Below, piece by piece: positions 1 to 7,602 of a stretch of 54,500 nucleotides of DNA (position 1 is its first letter; every line of letters begins with the position of its first letter). Source of the stretch: Ectobacillus funiculus (GTDB lineage Bacteria; Bacillota; Bacilli; Bacillales; Bacillaceae_G); contig NZ_SCFM01000034.1 in the NCBI RefSeq assembly GCF_004138295.1, positions 1-54,500 of the forward strand, in the 5' to 3' direction. Made by a program: the position numbers and the translations under genes. The notes beneath the pieces are model-generated. The model was given only the letters and a program-made list of their open reading frames with translations, did no database searches and was not told the origin of the DNA.

Positions 1-40
1 GTTGGGGGTTTCCCCCTGTGAGAGTAGGACGTCGCTAGGC
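1..40 (+). rRNA. rrf: 5S ribosomal RNA, 3' end only
   Basis: The window opens inside a 5S rRNA. The stem GGGGG-ttt-CCCCC followed by TGTGAGAGTAGGACG and a GC-rich closing arm is the usual Bacillus 5S 3' end. The 5' two thirds lie outside the window. An intrinsic terminator follows within 10 nt and no tRNA gene follows, so this is the end of an rRNA operon. Confidence 0.92.
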
Positions 41-48
41 AGCTGGAA

Positions 49-80
49 AGCTGATGGATTATAATCCATCAGCTTTTTTT
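49..80 (+). terminator. rRNA operon terminator
   Basis: Twelve-base-pair perfect stem (AGCTGATGGATT / AATCCATCAGCT) followed by a run of seven T. It directly follows the 5S gene. Confidence 0.9.
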
Positions 81-130
81 GCTTTGTATAAATCATTTAT
101 ATTTTCTAGAAAAATGTCTATTTTTAGTGG

Positions 131-613
131 ACAAGCGAGCCGCAATATGGAACCATAATTACAGTTAATATGCCAACGCATATTGCCGGAGTCATTGATT
201 TTGCAAGCGGCGCAATCGGGATGCTGATTACAAGCTTTGATATTAAAGGCGGTTCTTCTGCATTCCCGTATATTGAAATTTACGGTACCGAAGGCTCACT
301 CAAGGTACCGGATCCCAATACATTTGATGGTCCGGTGTATGTAAGACGAAACGGAGATGCCAATTGGAGCGAAGTGCCATTAACACATGGCTTTACCGAG
401 CAAGGCCGCGGATTAGGCGTTGCTGATATGGCGTGTGCGATTCGAACGGGACGAAAGCATCGGGCGAACGGAGGCTTAGCGTACCATGTACTTGAAGCAA
501 TGCATGGCTTTCATGATGCGTCAAAGGAAGGAAAACATTATCTGATGGAGAGTACATGCGAACGACCAGCTGCGCTGCCGCTGCATTTACCGGCCGACGC
601 GCTGGATAGCTGA
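131..613 (+). pseudogene. 5'-truncated Gfo/Idh/MocA-family oxidoreductase remnant
   Basis: The reading frame carries the C-terminal substrate domain of a Gfo/Idh/MocA NAD(P)-dependent dehydrogenase: EPQYGT, then [30 protein letters not shown] and the helical tail with [10 protein letters not shown]. Family members have about 350 residues and begin with a Rossmann GxGxxG domain. Here homology starts abruptly at about codon 131-133 after an in-frame TAG, with no start codon or ribosome site at the natural place. An ATG at 170 could give 147 residues, but without the NAD domain it cannot be an active dehydrogenase. It lies about 50 bp after the rRNA terminator, so a deletion at the rrn locus probably removed the 5' half (inference). 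Confidence 0.75.
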
Positions 614-640
614 TTGATAGGATAGCAAATTTTTGCTTAC

Positions 641-798
641 AAGTATAAGAAAAGCGGACAAGGCCCGCCTTTTATGGCAGCGTAGGGGTGAGCCGGAGTA
701 AAAGGCGCTTTTTGCCTTTTGCAGGGGTTCAGCCCGGAGTCTGCCATTTTGGGCCTTGGGAGCTAGACCCCACCTCGAAAAGTTATACTTTCTTATCT
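641..798 (-). repeat. Repeat family B, long copy
   Basis: Second copy (inverted) of the element at 31290-31396. Shared blocks include AAAAGCGGACAAGGCC, CAGCGTAGGGGTG, GTCTGCCATTTTGGGCCTT and AAAAGTTATACTTTCTT. This copy carries about 45 extra bases in the middle. The blocks with CATTTTGGGCCTT at both ends form a long hairpin in the short copy. One end shares the motif AAGAAAGTATAA with repeat family A. Confidence 0.75.
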
Positions 799-808
799 TA
801 TCAAAAAT

Positions 809-842
809 AAAACCCATTGGCTGCATTGTTCCAATGGGTTTT
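809..842. terminator. Bidirectional terminator
   Basis: Twelve-base-pair stem AAAACCCATTGG / CCAATGGGTTTT between the rightward oxidoreductase relic and the leftward dioxygenase, with A/T runs on both sides. Confidence 0.75.
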
Positions 843-845
843 ACC

Positions 846-983
846 TTTACACTGTATAAGGTATAAATTTCCAGCTGGAAGTCAATTCAACGTAGTCGGA
901 AATATTAGGAATACAGTATAAATAGGGCTGCACCTCTGTCTTCGCCCAAGAGCGGGTCTCGCCAATCAGCGAGTTTTCTTTAG
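846..983 (+). repeat. Repeat family A, full copy
   Basis: Full-length member: ACACTGTA start, palindrome TTTCCAGCTGGAAG, core TTCAACGTAGTCGGAAAT, CTCTGTCTTCGCCC, then the CTCGCC-like hairpin and TTTTCTTTAG end. Flanked by TTTAC and TTTAG. Its right end overlaps the stop codon of the dioxygenase gene: the TAA comes from the TTTAG target-like sequence. Confidence 0.85.
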
Positions 984-1954
984 CCCTGCTTCGTATCAAG
1001 CGGCTTCAAGCGTGCTTCAATTTCTTTGCGCTGCGGCTCGAAAAATGGCGGCAGTGCGAGGGATTCACCTAAATGCTCTAGTTCTTCATCTGTATCAAAG
1101 CCAGGCCCATCTGTTGCGAGCTCAAATAGAATGCCGTTTGGCTCCTTAAAGTAGAGGGAGTGGAAATAGAAGCGATCCACAAAGCCAGAGTTTCCAAATC
1201 TAGCTTTCTTAATCCGTTCAATCCAAGCGCGCAGCTCTTCATCGTTATCCACGCGGAAGGCAACGTGATGAACGCCGCCGCGACCGAGACGCGCTGGCGG
1301 AAGGTCTGTCCGTTCCTCTACATGCACCTCAGCACCTGTTCCTCCTTCTCCTGTTTCAAACACAATAATATCAGGCTGGTTTGGCACGGAGGATGGATAT
1401 TGTCCAACTTGTCGGAAGCCCATTAGCTGTGTTAAGACAGTGATTGTATGTTCAGCTTGGCGCACGGTTAATTGAACAGGTCCTAAGCCAAGAATGCCAT
1501 ACTTGCGCGGAATAGGGCTCTTTTCCCATGGGATGCCGCCTGCTACACCTTTGTTTGCTTCATCTGATACAAGAATTAGACGCTGTCCTTCAAAATCCTT
1601 AAATGCAAGAGTAGAACGACCTGCCCGTTCCTTAATCTCTTCATGTACGACACCTGCTTCTTCAAAGCGTTTCTTCCAGTAAGACAATGCCTCATCACTC
1701 GCTACACGAAGAGAAAGTGCTGAGATGCTGTTAATCCCTTCATAATTATGCCCAGCTCTTGGAATTTCAAAAAATGTTAGTTCTGTTCCCGGGTTTCCTT
1801 TTTCATCTCCATAAAATAAATGATAGACGGATGTATCGTCCTGGTTTACTGTTTTTTTCACTAAGCGCAGTCCGAGAGTTTTTGTGTAAAATTCAAAGTT
1901 TTTCGGAGCAGAAGCTGTAATGGCGGATACGTGGTGAATTCCTTTTAATTCCAT
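980..1954 (-). CDS. Ring-cleaving dioxygenase, VOC superfamily (MhqO/MhqA type)
   Basis: 324 residues, made of two tandem vicinal-oxygen-chelate modules. Module 1 begins GIHHVSAITASAPKNFEFY. Module 2 contains GRGGVHHVAFRV and a late metal-ligand Glu in GILFELATDGPGF. HH and E residues are the expected Fe/Mn ligands of extradiol-type ring cleavage. In B. subtilis this family (MhqA, MhqE, MhqO) responds to quinone and catechol stress. ATG 1954 follows a clear AGGAGG-like site (TAGGAGGAATTTAA). A TTGACA/TATATT promoter with an overlapping palindrome lies upstream. The 3' end abuts a family A repeat. The exact substrate cannot be read from the sequence. Confidence 0.88.
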   Translation of the reverse strand: MELKGIHHVSAITASAPKNFEFYTKTLGLRLVKKTVNQDDTSVYHLFYGDEKGNPGTELTFFEIPRAGHNYEGINSISALSLRVASDEALSYWKKRFEEAGVVHEEIKERAGRSTLAFKDFEGQRLILVSDEANKGVAGGIPWEKSPIPRKYGILGLGPVQLTVRQAEHTITVLTQLMGFRQVGQYPSSVPNQPDIIVFETGEGGTGAEVHVEERTDLPPARLGRGGVHHVAFRVDNDEELRAWIERIKKARFGNSGFVDRFYFHSLYFKEPNGILFELATDGPGFDTDEELEHLGESLALPPFFEPQRKEIEARLKPLDTKQG

Positions 1955-2029
1955 TTAAATTCCTCCTAGCTGTATTTTCACTCATGTAATAGTTCTGTGC
2001 AATTTTTATATAAAGAAGAAGACTTGAAA

Positions 2030-2079
2030 TTAACTAACTTTATGTAAGTTAATATACTATTATGGGATTGTTATGTCAA
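2030..2079 (-). promoter_or_regulatory. Promoter and palindromic operator of the dioxygenase gene
   Basis: On the minus strand TTGACA (2079-2074), a 17-bp spacer and TATATT (2056-2051). The interrupted palindrome TTAACTTAC-n5-GTTAGTTAA (2052-2030, 8 of 9 bases paired) begins in the -10 and covers the start point, as a repressor site would. MarR-type quinone sensors such as MhqR control relatives of this gene, but no such regulator gene is adjacent here. Confidence 0.7.
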
Positions 2080-2116
2080 CCTTTATATGTAATGGTCAGG
2101 AAGTAGTATATTTGTT

Positions 2117-2252
2117 CCACTGTAGGAAAGTATAAATTTCTAGCTAGAAGTAGATGCGACGTAATCGGAGGTTTTAGGAATACAGTATAAGTAGGGCTAC
2201 ACCTCTGTCCTCGCCAGGGAGCAGGGCTCACCAATCGACGAGTTTTCTTTAG
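2117..2252 (+). repeat. Repeat family A, full copy
   Basis: Starts CACTGTAGGAAAGTATAAAT, carries the TTTCTAGCTAGAAG palindrome, GCGACGTAATCGGA core, CTCTGTCCTCGCC and an AGTTTTCTTTAG end. Lies between the dioxygenase promoter and chrA. Confidence 0.85.
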
Positions 2253-2346
2253 TTTCGCACAAAACTTTCATTACACACTTTTATCCAAAATGGAGAAAAG
2301 TATGCTATGATAATAATAACGAAGCCGCATACATGGGGGGAGTTGT

Positions 2347-2973
2347 ATGAAAACGGACTTGAAAGTGTTGTGGGGAATTTTTTTAGTTTTTCTAAAAATC
2401 AGTCCTGTTACGTTTGGCGGAGGATATGCAATGATTCCTGCCATTGAAAGGGCGGTTGTTCGAGAAAAGAAATGGCTGAAGGCGGAGGATGTTACGGATG
2501 TGTTCGCTGTAGCGGGTTCTGTTCCTGGGGCGGTTGCAATTAATGCGGCTACCTTCACTGGCTATCGCATTGCGGGAGTTAGCGGCGCAATGGTCGCTAT
2601 GATGGGAGTATTAGTTCCTACCTTTTTAGTTGTTGTTGCGATTAGCCTTTCCTTCTTCTATTTAAAAGATAACCCAAAAATGACTGCTGCTTTTAAGGGT
2701 ATCCGGCCAGCAATTGTTGCGTTAATTACATTCGCCGGATATAAAATTTGGAAGACTGCTGTTTTTGATAAAACAACATTCGTTACAGTTTGTGTAACGG
2801 TTTTCTTTTTATTAGTCCTACATGTTCATCCTGTTTTTATAATTATGTGCGGAGCAGCAGCGGGAATTGGATTTGTAAAGGTAAAAGAAAAGTTAGGATA
2901 TGCGACTCGTTTAGATGAACCGAAGACAGAAGAAGTTCCTGATATTCATTATTTTATGGGCGCAGGTATATAA
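2347..2973 (+). CDS. chrA: Chromate transporter, N-terminal-type short chain
   Basis: 208 residues. Short-chain ChrA (CHR superfamily) proteins form heterodimers that export chromate; the long-chain form is a fusion of two such halves. The family signature VTFGGGYAMIPAIE is at residues 21-34 and PGAVAINAATFTGYR follows near 60, with about five hydrophobic segments. GGGGGGAG precedes the ATG. The partner starts 23 nt downstream and carries the same signature, so the two are an operon. No chromate-responsive ChrB/PadR regulator is seen; the next gene is a ROK regulator. Real substrate could differ, since many CHR proteins are uncharacterised. Confidence 0.85.
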   Translation: MKTDLKVLWGIFLVFLKISPVTFGGGYAMIPAIERAVVREKKWLKAEDVTDVFAVAGSVPGAVAINAATFTGYRIAGVSGAMVAMMGVLVPTFLVVVAISLSFFYLKDNPKMTAAFKGIRPAIVALITFAGYKIWKTAVFDKTTFVTVCVTVFFLLVLHVHPVFIIMCGAAAGIGFVKVKEKLGYATRLDEPKTEEVPDIHYFMGAGI

Positions 2974-2996
2974 GAAGATGGAAAGAAGGAGAGAGT

Positions 2997-3536
2997 ATGC
3001 TTTTATGGGGGCTGTTTAAAACGTTCTGTATGATCGGGCTCGTTTCGTTTGGCGGAGGCTATGCGATGATTCCTGTCATTGAAACAGAGGTTTCAAGAAA
3101 CGGCTGGATGACGACCCAGCAATTTACTGATGCTGTTGCGATTGCCGGGATGTCGCCTGGCGCTATCGCAACGAATAGTGCGATGGTCGTTGGGTACCAA
3201 ACAGCCGGTGTTCTGGGAGCGACTGTTGCTGCCCTTGGCATGATTTTGCCTTCCGTCGTTATTATCTTACTTGCTGCTGTCTTTTTTAACAAAGTTCATA
3301 AAAATAAAACGGTACAATCGGCATTTTACGGATTACGGCCTGTTGTAGTCGGTATGATTATTTATGCAGCGATAAAGTTGGCGCTTTCTAATGGAATGAT
3401 GAACTCTATTTCTTATTATTCTATCAGTGCCTTCTTATTATTTGCGCTATCCTTATTTGCTTTAATGCGTCTGCGTATGCATCCTGTTTACGTGATTATC
3501 CTCGCAGGATTAGTCGGTGTAACCTTATATTCCTAG
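2997..3536 (+). CDS. chrA: Chromate transporter, second short chain
   Basis: 179 residues and paralogous to the preceding gene. It has SFGGGYAMIPVIE at residues 17-29 and PGAIATNSAMVVGYQ near 54, matching the partner position by position, plus five or so hydrophobic helices. AAGGAGAG ribosome site 5-6 nt before the ATG. Paired short ChrA chains are thought to insert with opposite topology and work together in the membrane; this gene alone is unlikely to be a complete transporter. A ROK regulator begins about 30 nt downstream, so the three genes may be one transcript. Confidence 0.85.
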   Translation: MLLWGLFKTFCMIGLVSFGGGYAMIPVIETEVSRNGWMTTQQFTDAVAIAGMSPGAIATNSAMVVGYQTAGVLGATVAALGMILPSVVIILLAAVFFNKVHKNKTVQSAFYGLRPVVVGMIIYAAIKLALSNGMMNSISYYSISAFLLFALSLFALMRLRMHPVYVIILAGLVGVTLYS

Positions 3537-3568
3537 TCAAATAGGGGAGAGGAAGGAGAGGATGCTTG

Positions 3569-4732
3569 ATGCTGAAGCACTTTTTGCAAGCAGACTTGAA
3601 AAAAGATAAAGAGCTAAAAGCATTGTATCAACTCATTCATAAGAAGGGACCGACTACAAAGGTCTGGTTGCTTGAGCAAACGAAAATGAAGCAAACGACA
3701 CTGACAAGAATGATGGATGAGCTTCTTGGCAAGGGGTTGATTCGCGAGTGCGGATTCGGTGAGTCGAGCGGAGGTAGACCGCCTACCTTATATGATGTTG
3801 ATGCAGGCAATCATTTTATCATTGGAATAGACATTACCCGTATTCAAACACGTGTGGTGTTAACCGATCTTCGTCTTCAGCAGATAGAGAAAAAATCGTT
3901 TGCGATGACGGCTGAACATACGCCAGAGAGAACGGTTTCCGAAATCAAGAGCATTATTTCCGGATTCATGAAGAACTATCAATTTGCGCTGGAGGAATTG
4001 TTGGGCATTGGAATCAGCGCGGTTGGACCGCTTGACCGGAACGCAGGGGTGATTTTGCGTCCAGAAGCCTTTTACGCATCTAACTGGGTGCAAGTACCTA
4101 TTGTTCAGCAGCTTCGGGAAGCATTTCCTGTTCAGGTACTTCTTCGCAATGGGGCGCATACAGCTATTATTGGGGAATCCTATCAAGAGCCTTTTGTGGG
4201 GGAGAATATTTTGTACTGTATAAGCGGCGAAGGTCTTCGCTGCGGCGTAATGACCAATGGTGAGTTGATCCAAAATAAAACCGGAGATGTGAGCGCCTAC
4301 GATCATATGATTATTGAGGTAAACGGGCGTCCATGTGTATGTGGGAAAAAAGGCTGTATCACCTCTTATATGTCGCACAAGGCGATTCGACAAGAACTGG
4401 GTCAGCTATTGAACAGGAGTTCTATTACAGCAGAAGAGATGATGAAGCTGATCGAGAAGCGGCATCCTGCTGCTGTACAAGCGGTGATGCATTCTGCTTA
4501 TTATTATGGAGTTGGAATTGCGAATATGGTGAATTTGCTGCAACCGGATGTTGTAATGTTAAGCGGCGCATTGATATACGGCTATCCAGAATACTATAAT
4601 GCTGTTATTCGTGCAGCTTTGCAGCATATGCACGATATAGAGCGGGGGCATGTTACTTTTACCCAAGGTGTGCTAAAGTCGGATGCAGCAGCTGTAGGGG
4701 CAGCTGTTTTGGCGTTTCAGTCATATTTTTGA
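3569..4732 (+). CDS. ROK-family transcriptional regulator (NagC/XylR type)
   Basis: 387 residues. N-terminal winged helix-turn-helix (about 1-70, with KMKQTTLTRMMDELLGKGLIRE), then the ROK fold with FIIGIDITRIQTRVVLTD (phosphate-binding loop of the actin-like ATPase fold) and the zinc-binding signature CVCGKKGCITSY near residue 253. Ribosome site GGAAGGAGAGG favours ATG 3569; a TTG 3 nt earlier is possible. Such proteins usually repress sugar genes and are relieved by a sugar or sugar phosphate. It follows the chrA pair closely, yet has no sugar gene beside it, so its target is unknown. Confidence 0.85.
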   Translation: MLKHFLQADLKKDKELKALYQLIHKKGPTTKVWLLEQTKMKQTTLTRMMDELLGKGLIRECGFGESSGGRPPTLYDVDAGNHFIIGIDITRIQTRVVLTDLRLQQIEKKSFAMTAEHTPERTVSEIKSIISGFMKNYQFALEELLGIGISAVGPLDRNAGVILRPEAFYASNWVQVPIVQQLREAFPVQVLLRNGAHTAIIGESYQEPFVGENILYCISGEGLRCGVMTNGELIQNKTGDVSAYDHMIIEVNGRPCVCGKKGCITSYMSHKAIRQELGQLLNRSSITAEEMMKLIEKRHPAAVQAVMHSAYYYGVGIANMVNLLQPDVVMLSGALIYGYPEYYNAVIRAALQHMHDIERGHVTFTQGVLKSDAAAVGAAVLAFQSYF

Positions 4733-4749
4733 ATAGCGAAACTTTGGAC

Positions 4750-4774
4750 AGAGTGTTTTCCAACACTCTTTTTT
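4750..4774 (+). terminator. Terminator after the chrA-ROK operon
   Basis: Stem AGAGTGTT / AACACTCT with a TTCC loop and a following T run. Confidence 0.8.
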
Positions 4775-4890
4775 ATACTTTAAGAAAGTATAAATTCCCA
4801 ACCGGAAGTCAATTCGACGTAGTAGGGAATTTTAGGAATACAGTATAAGGGCAACCACGCCTCTGTCTTCGCTAATTGGTAGGGCTTGAT
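4772..4890 (+). repeat. Repeat family A, copy with eroded right end
   Basis: Begins ATACTTTAAGAAAGTATAAA, keeps AATTCGACGTAGTAGGGAAT and GGAATACAGTATAAGGGCAA, then CTCTGTCTTCGC. The final hairpin is degraded (TAATTGGTAGGGCTT). Confidence 0.8.
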
Positions 4891-4974
4891 ACATATTAAA
4901 TGCTGAAAATGATAGAAAGAAGCTGATATGATAGTGGTGCTGTAAAATATTAAGTGTTCTAAAGGAGAATATGT

Positions 4975-5025
4975 ATGTTATGCAACCGAATCAAGCTTTC
5001 GGTTGCATTTTTTGATTTTACTTGA
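4975..5025 (+). CDS. Possible 16-codon leader peptide overlapping a terminator
   Basis: AAAGGAG stands 7 nt before an ATG that opens a short frame (MLCNRIKLSVAFFDFT, stop). The codons from Cys on lie within the hairpin at 4981-5014. A weak promoter (CTGAAA, 18 bp, TATGAT at 4927-4932) precedes it. The unit could be an attenuator-type leader or a small RNA with a chance ORF. The strong ribosome site is the only argument for translation. Confidence 0.3.
   Translation: MLCNRIKLSVAFFDFT
4981..5014 (+). terminator. Intrinsic terminator
   Basis: Ten-base-pair stem TGCAACCGAA / TTCGGTTGCA followed by six T, about 45 nt after a possible start point and 110 nt before the RHH gene. Confidence 0.8.
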
Positions 5026-5043
5026 AAATCTAATCACTGTATA

Positions 5044-5110
5044 TTTTTTGTGCTACAAAAATTGTTTTCCCATTAGAAATGGTTTATGATTTTTTGTAGA
5101 ACAAAAAATC
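5044..5110 (+). promoter_or_regulatory. Two palindromic operators before the RHH gene
   Basis: Site 1 (5044-5061) is TTTTTTGT-gct-ACAAAAA. Site 2 (5088-5110) is GATTTTTTGT-aga-ACAAAAAATC, a perfect 10-bp inverted repeat. The centres are 46 bp apart, and site 2 ends just before the ribosome site AAGGAG. Identical TTTTTTGT-n3-ACAAAAA half-sites next to a DNA-binding gene suggest autoregulation. Confidence 0.6.
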
Positions 5111-5122
5111 TAAGGAGAACAT

Positions 5123-5512
5123 ATGAAAGAGCTGACATTCACATCATTTGAGCAGTATGAGCAATATATAAAAGAAAAAATGGCGCATAAAGCAAGAAAA
5201 AGAGGCTTGCAAGGTGATGCTTTGACTGAGTATTTGCGGAAGCATGAGAATGATGCGGCACGTATTTGGAAAGAGCACGACTGCCAGACATGGCTTGAGA
5301 AAGATGGTTATGTGACGATAGCTGTTTGGAGAGATGAGAGCGGGCAACGGAAAATTGGCAGAGGCAGACCGAGGAAGTCAGAATGTGAAAAGCTTAAGCA
5401 TTCAATCCACGTTCGGTTAGATGAGGAAACATATCAAAAGCTCAGTCATTTTTGTATGGAACAAAATATTGATATTTCTGAGGTAATTCGGCTTTTGATC
5501 CGACGCATGTAA
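5123..5512 (+). CDS. Ribbon-helix-helix domain protein of unknown target
   Basis: 129 residues. The N-terminal two thirds (EQYEQYIKEKMAHKARKRG and onward) is helical, basic and unrecognised. Residues 93-129 fit a ribbon-helix-helix DNA-binding fold: a beta strand SIHVRLDEETYQKL, then helix LSHFCMEQNI and DISEVIRLLIRRM. A basic linker RGRPRKSE (AT-hook-like RGRP) lies just before it, which would suit the very AT-rich operators upstream. ATG 5123 follows AAGGAGAAC. No toxin-like partner follows; the next gene, an efflux pump, starts 58 nt later and could be co-regulated. Confidence 0.65.
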   Translation: MKELTFTSFEQYEQYIKEKMAHKARKRGLQGDALTEYLRKHENDAARIWKEHDCQTWLEKDGYVTIAVWRDESGQRKIGRGRPRKSECEKLKHSIHVRLDEETYQKLSHFCMEQNIDISEVIRLLIRRM

Positions 5513-5570
5513 TGTGGCAATCTTTTTGTTTTTTCGTAGTAGCTTTTAGTTAGGAAAGGAATGATTGAAT

Positions 5571-6809
5571 ATGGGGAATTCTTTAGTAAACTCAGTAGAT
5601 AGCAATCTATCAAAATCTAAGCGATTATGGATTGCGGTTATATTAGGCACCTTGGCTGCATTCGGCCCGTTATCAATTGATATGTATTTACCAGCCTTGC
5701 CGGACTTGGCAAAAGATTTTCATACTAGTCCCTCTTTTGTACAGCTTAGCCTGACCTTTTTCTTACTAGGCCTTTCTTCAGGACAGCTGCTTGCCGGTCC
5801 GCTTAGTGATATATACGGACGTAGAAGACCGCTTCTCATTGGACTTAGCATTTACTTTGTTGCCTCTATTTTATGTGTATTTAGTCCTTCTATTTGGGCG
5901 TTTATTGTATTGCGCTTAATACAAGGCATGGCAGGAGCAGCCGGGGTTGTTATTTCCCGTGCTGTTGTCCGGGATCTTTACTCTGGTTCGGAGCTCACGA
6001 GGTTTTTTTCACTGCTTTCTCTAGTAAACGGAATTGCTCCTATTTTGGCACCTGTATTTGGCGCACAATTGCTGCGAATCGCACCGTGGCAGGGAGTTTT
6101 TATCGTGTTAAGTTTTATCGGCTTTGCCATGTTTTTTGTCGTTATGTTCGGTTTGCCTGAAACATTGCCAAATGAGCGTCGTTTAGCGGGCGGTGTGAAA
6201 AATACGCTTCTTACGTTTGGAAATATTCTTCGTGACCGCAGCTTTATCGGTTATGCACTGTCACAAGGTCTTGTATTTGCCGCAATGTTTGCCTATATCT
6301 CGGGTTCACCGTTTGTTGTACAAAATATTTATGGAGCGTCTGCGCAAATGTTCAGCTTGATTTTTGCGATAAATGGGATAGGAATTATGCTGGCTAGTCA
6401 AATAACTGGCAGATTAGCCAATATCGTAGGGGAGACAAGGCTTCTGGTCACTGGCTTATGTGCATCCTCGCTAGGAGGCATCGCATTGCTTCTTGTATTA
6501 TTGCTTCATGCAAGCTTATATGTCGTATTGATTCCCTTGTTTTTTGTCGTTGCAAGTGTTGGCATGGTAAATGCAGCTGGTTTTTCATTAGCTATGCAAA
6601 AGCAAGGCAAATCAGCGGGCAGTGCGTCGGCTTTGCTAGGGGTGATTTCGTTAGCCTTTGGCGGGATGGTTGCACCTCTCGTCGGAATGGGCGGTGAGAA
6701 GTCTGCTGTTCCGATGGGTATTATTATTGCGGCCTTAGGTTTTGGTGCTGTTTTATCTTATCTGATTTTAGTGAAAAAATCAGAAGCATTACGTGAGAAC
6801 TCCATCTGA
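5571..6809 (+). CDS. Bcr/CflA-family drug-resistance MFS transporter
   Basis: 412 residues, 12 predicted membrane segments. Bcr/CflA signatures are FGPLSIDMYLPALPDLAKDF (helix 1 region), GQLLAGPLSDIYGRRRPLL (motif A, loop 2-3) and LRLIQGMAGAAGVVISRAVVRDLYSG (motif C region). The family expels drugs such as bicyclomycin, sulfonamides or chloramphenicol, and some members export cysteine. AGGAAAGG precedes both TTG 5565 and ATG 5571; ATG was chosen. A strong terminator follows. The substrate cannot be predicted from the sequence. Confidence 0.88.
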   Translation: MGNSLVNSVDSNLSKSKRLWIAVILGTLAAFGPLSIDMYLPALPDLAKDFHTSPSFVQLSLTFFLLGLSSGQLLAGPLSDIYGRRRPLLIGLSIYFVASILCVFSPSIWAFIVLRLIQGMAGAAGVVISRAVVRDLYSGSELTRFFSLLSLVNGIAPILAPVFGAQLLRIAPWQGVFIVLSFIGFAMFFVVMFGLPETLPNERRLAGGVKNTLLTFGNILRDRSFIGYALSQGLVFAAMFAYISGSPFVVQNIYGASAQMFSLIFAINGIGIMLASQITGRLANIVGETRLLVTGLCASSLGGIALLLVLLLHASLYVVLIPLFFVVASVGMVNAAGFSLAMQKQGKSAGSASALLGVISLAFGGMVAPLVGMGGEKSAVPMGIIIAALGFGAVLSYLILVKKSEALRENSI

Positions 6810-6854
6810 TCATAACAGAGGATCGAAAATAGCATCACACTGTTGTAAATGGAA

Positions 6855-6896
6855 ATGCACCCTAATCTACTTCGGTAGATTAGGGTGCATTATGTT
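6855..6896. terminator. Strong bidirectional terminator
   Basis: Sixteen-base-pair perfect stem ATGCACCCTAATCTAC / GTAGATTAGGGTGCAT with a TTCG tetraloop, between the converging efflux and gerP-like genes. Confidence 0.9.
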
Positions 6897-6928
6897 TTTC
6901 TAGTATTACAACATGGAATTCGCCTTAC

Positions 6929-7171
6929 TTACAATGGTGTAGCTATAGGTGAAGATGGGTTCGCCACTTGACCTTGATCGCTGATATCAGAATCATTCAC
7001 ACCGGTTGCCATCACGCTATTCGCAAAGGATAAATCGCCTAACGTAAAACAAGCACCCATCATTTTGCTGTTGGCAGTGTGACTGTTATGAACGGTTGGA
7101 CCGATATCAATATTACCGTTTTGTGTTACGCCGTTGACTTTAATATTAAAGACATTTATTGCATATGGCAT
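6929..7171 (-). CDS. GerPA/GerPF-family spore germination protein
   Basis: 80 residues. Matches the small GerPA/GerPF family: VNGVTQNGNIDIGP, VHNSHTANSK, a GDL block, and the C-terminal DSDISDQGQV (consensus D-x-D-x-x-D-Q). GerP proteins are made late in the mother cell and help germinants pass the spore coat. It is the second gene of a pair, 22 nt behind a paralog, and has its own AGGAGG ribosome site. It is not the main gerPABCDEF operon, since no GerPB, C or E is present. A third paralog lies at 30871-31110 with nearly the same NGVTQNGxxxx and HNSHTANSK blocks. Confidence 0.8.
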   Translation of the reverse strand: MPYAINVFNIKVNGVTQNGNIDIGPTVHNSHTANSKMMGACFTLGDLSFANSVMATGVNDSDISDQGQVANPSSPIATPL

Positions 7172-7193
7172 GAAATAAGCCTCCTAATTTTTC

Positions 7194-7442
7194 TTAAGTG
7201 TTTTGTTGTTGCTCAACAATTGGTGATTCTGTAGTACCGATATCAGATTGATCTACAAAATCGGGGTCCTGTACATTTAAATCCATATTTGCATGTATCG
7301 GGGACGTATCACCCACTGAGGTGGAATTCCCTAAAAATTTGCTATGGGCAGAGTGGCTATTATGGAAAGCAGGACCAATATTGATGGAGGCGTTGCTTGC
7401 CATGCTGTTTATTTTTACATTTTGGATGTTTATTAGAAGCAT
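7194..7442 (-). CDS. GerPA/GerPF-family spore protein, upstream member of a pair
   Basis: 82 residues with the family plan: INIQNVKINSMASNASINIGP, FHNSHSAHSKFLG, VGDTS and the C-terminal QDPDFVDQSDIG. It diverges from the next gene but keeps the HNSH-A-SK block. AGGTGGG precedes the ATG. First gene of a two-gene spore operon that converges with the efflux gene. Expression is expected in the mother cell under SigK, but I could not identify a confident SigK promoter. Confidence 0.78.
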   Translation of the reverse strand: MLLINIQNVKINSMASNASINIGPAFHNSHSAHSKFLGNSTSVGDTSPIHANMDLNVQDPDFVDQSDIGTTESPIVEQQQNT

Positions 7443-7602
7443 AATTTACCCACCTATCTTTTTCCGTTACACTTACCACAGTATATGAAGTTGTTTGAAA
7501 AGCGTTAAAGAATTAGGAAGGATTACAGCGGATCCTCAATATGTCAGTACTAAAGGCTCTAGACAACTAATATGATAAAGTAGCCGTGAGAGGAGGTCTG
7601 AT

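Noticed and set aside
587-826. 79-codon leftward frame after the oxidoreductase relic
   Set aside because: It lies in the family B repeat, lacks a ribosome site and resembles no protein.
4333-4599. 88-codon rightward frame inside the ROK gene
   Set aside because: Shadow of the ROK reading frame, which carries the CVCGKKGC signature.
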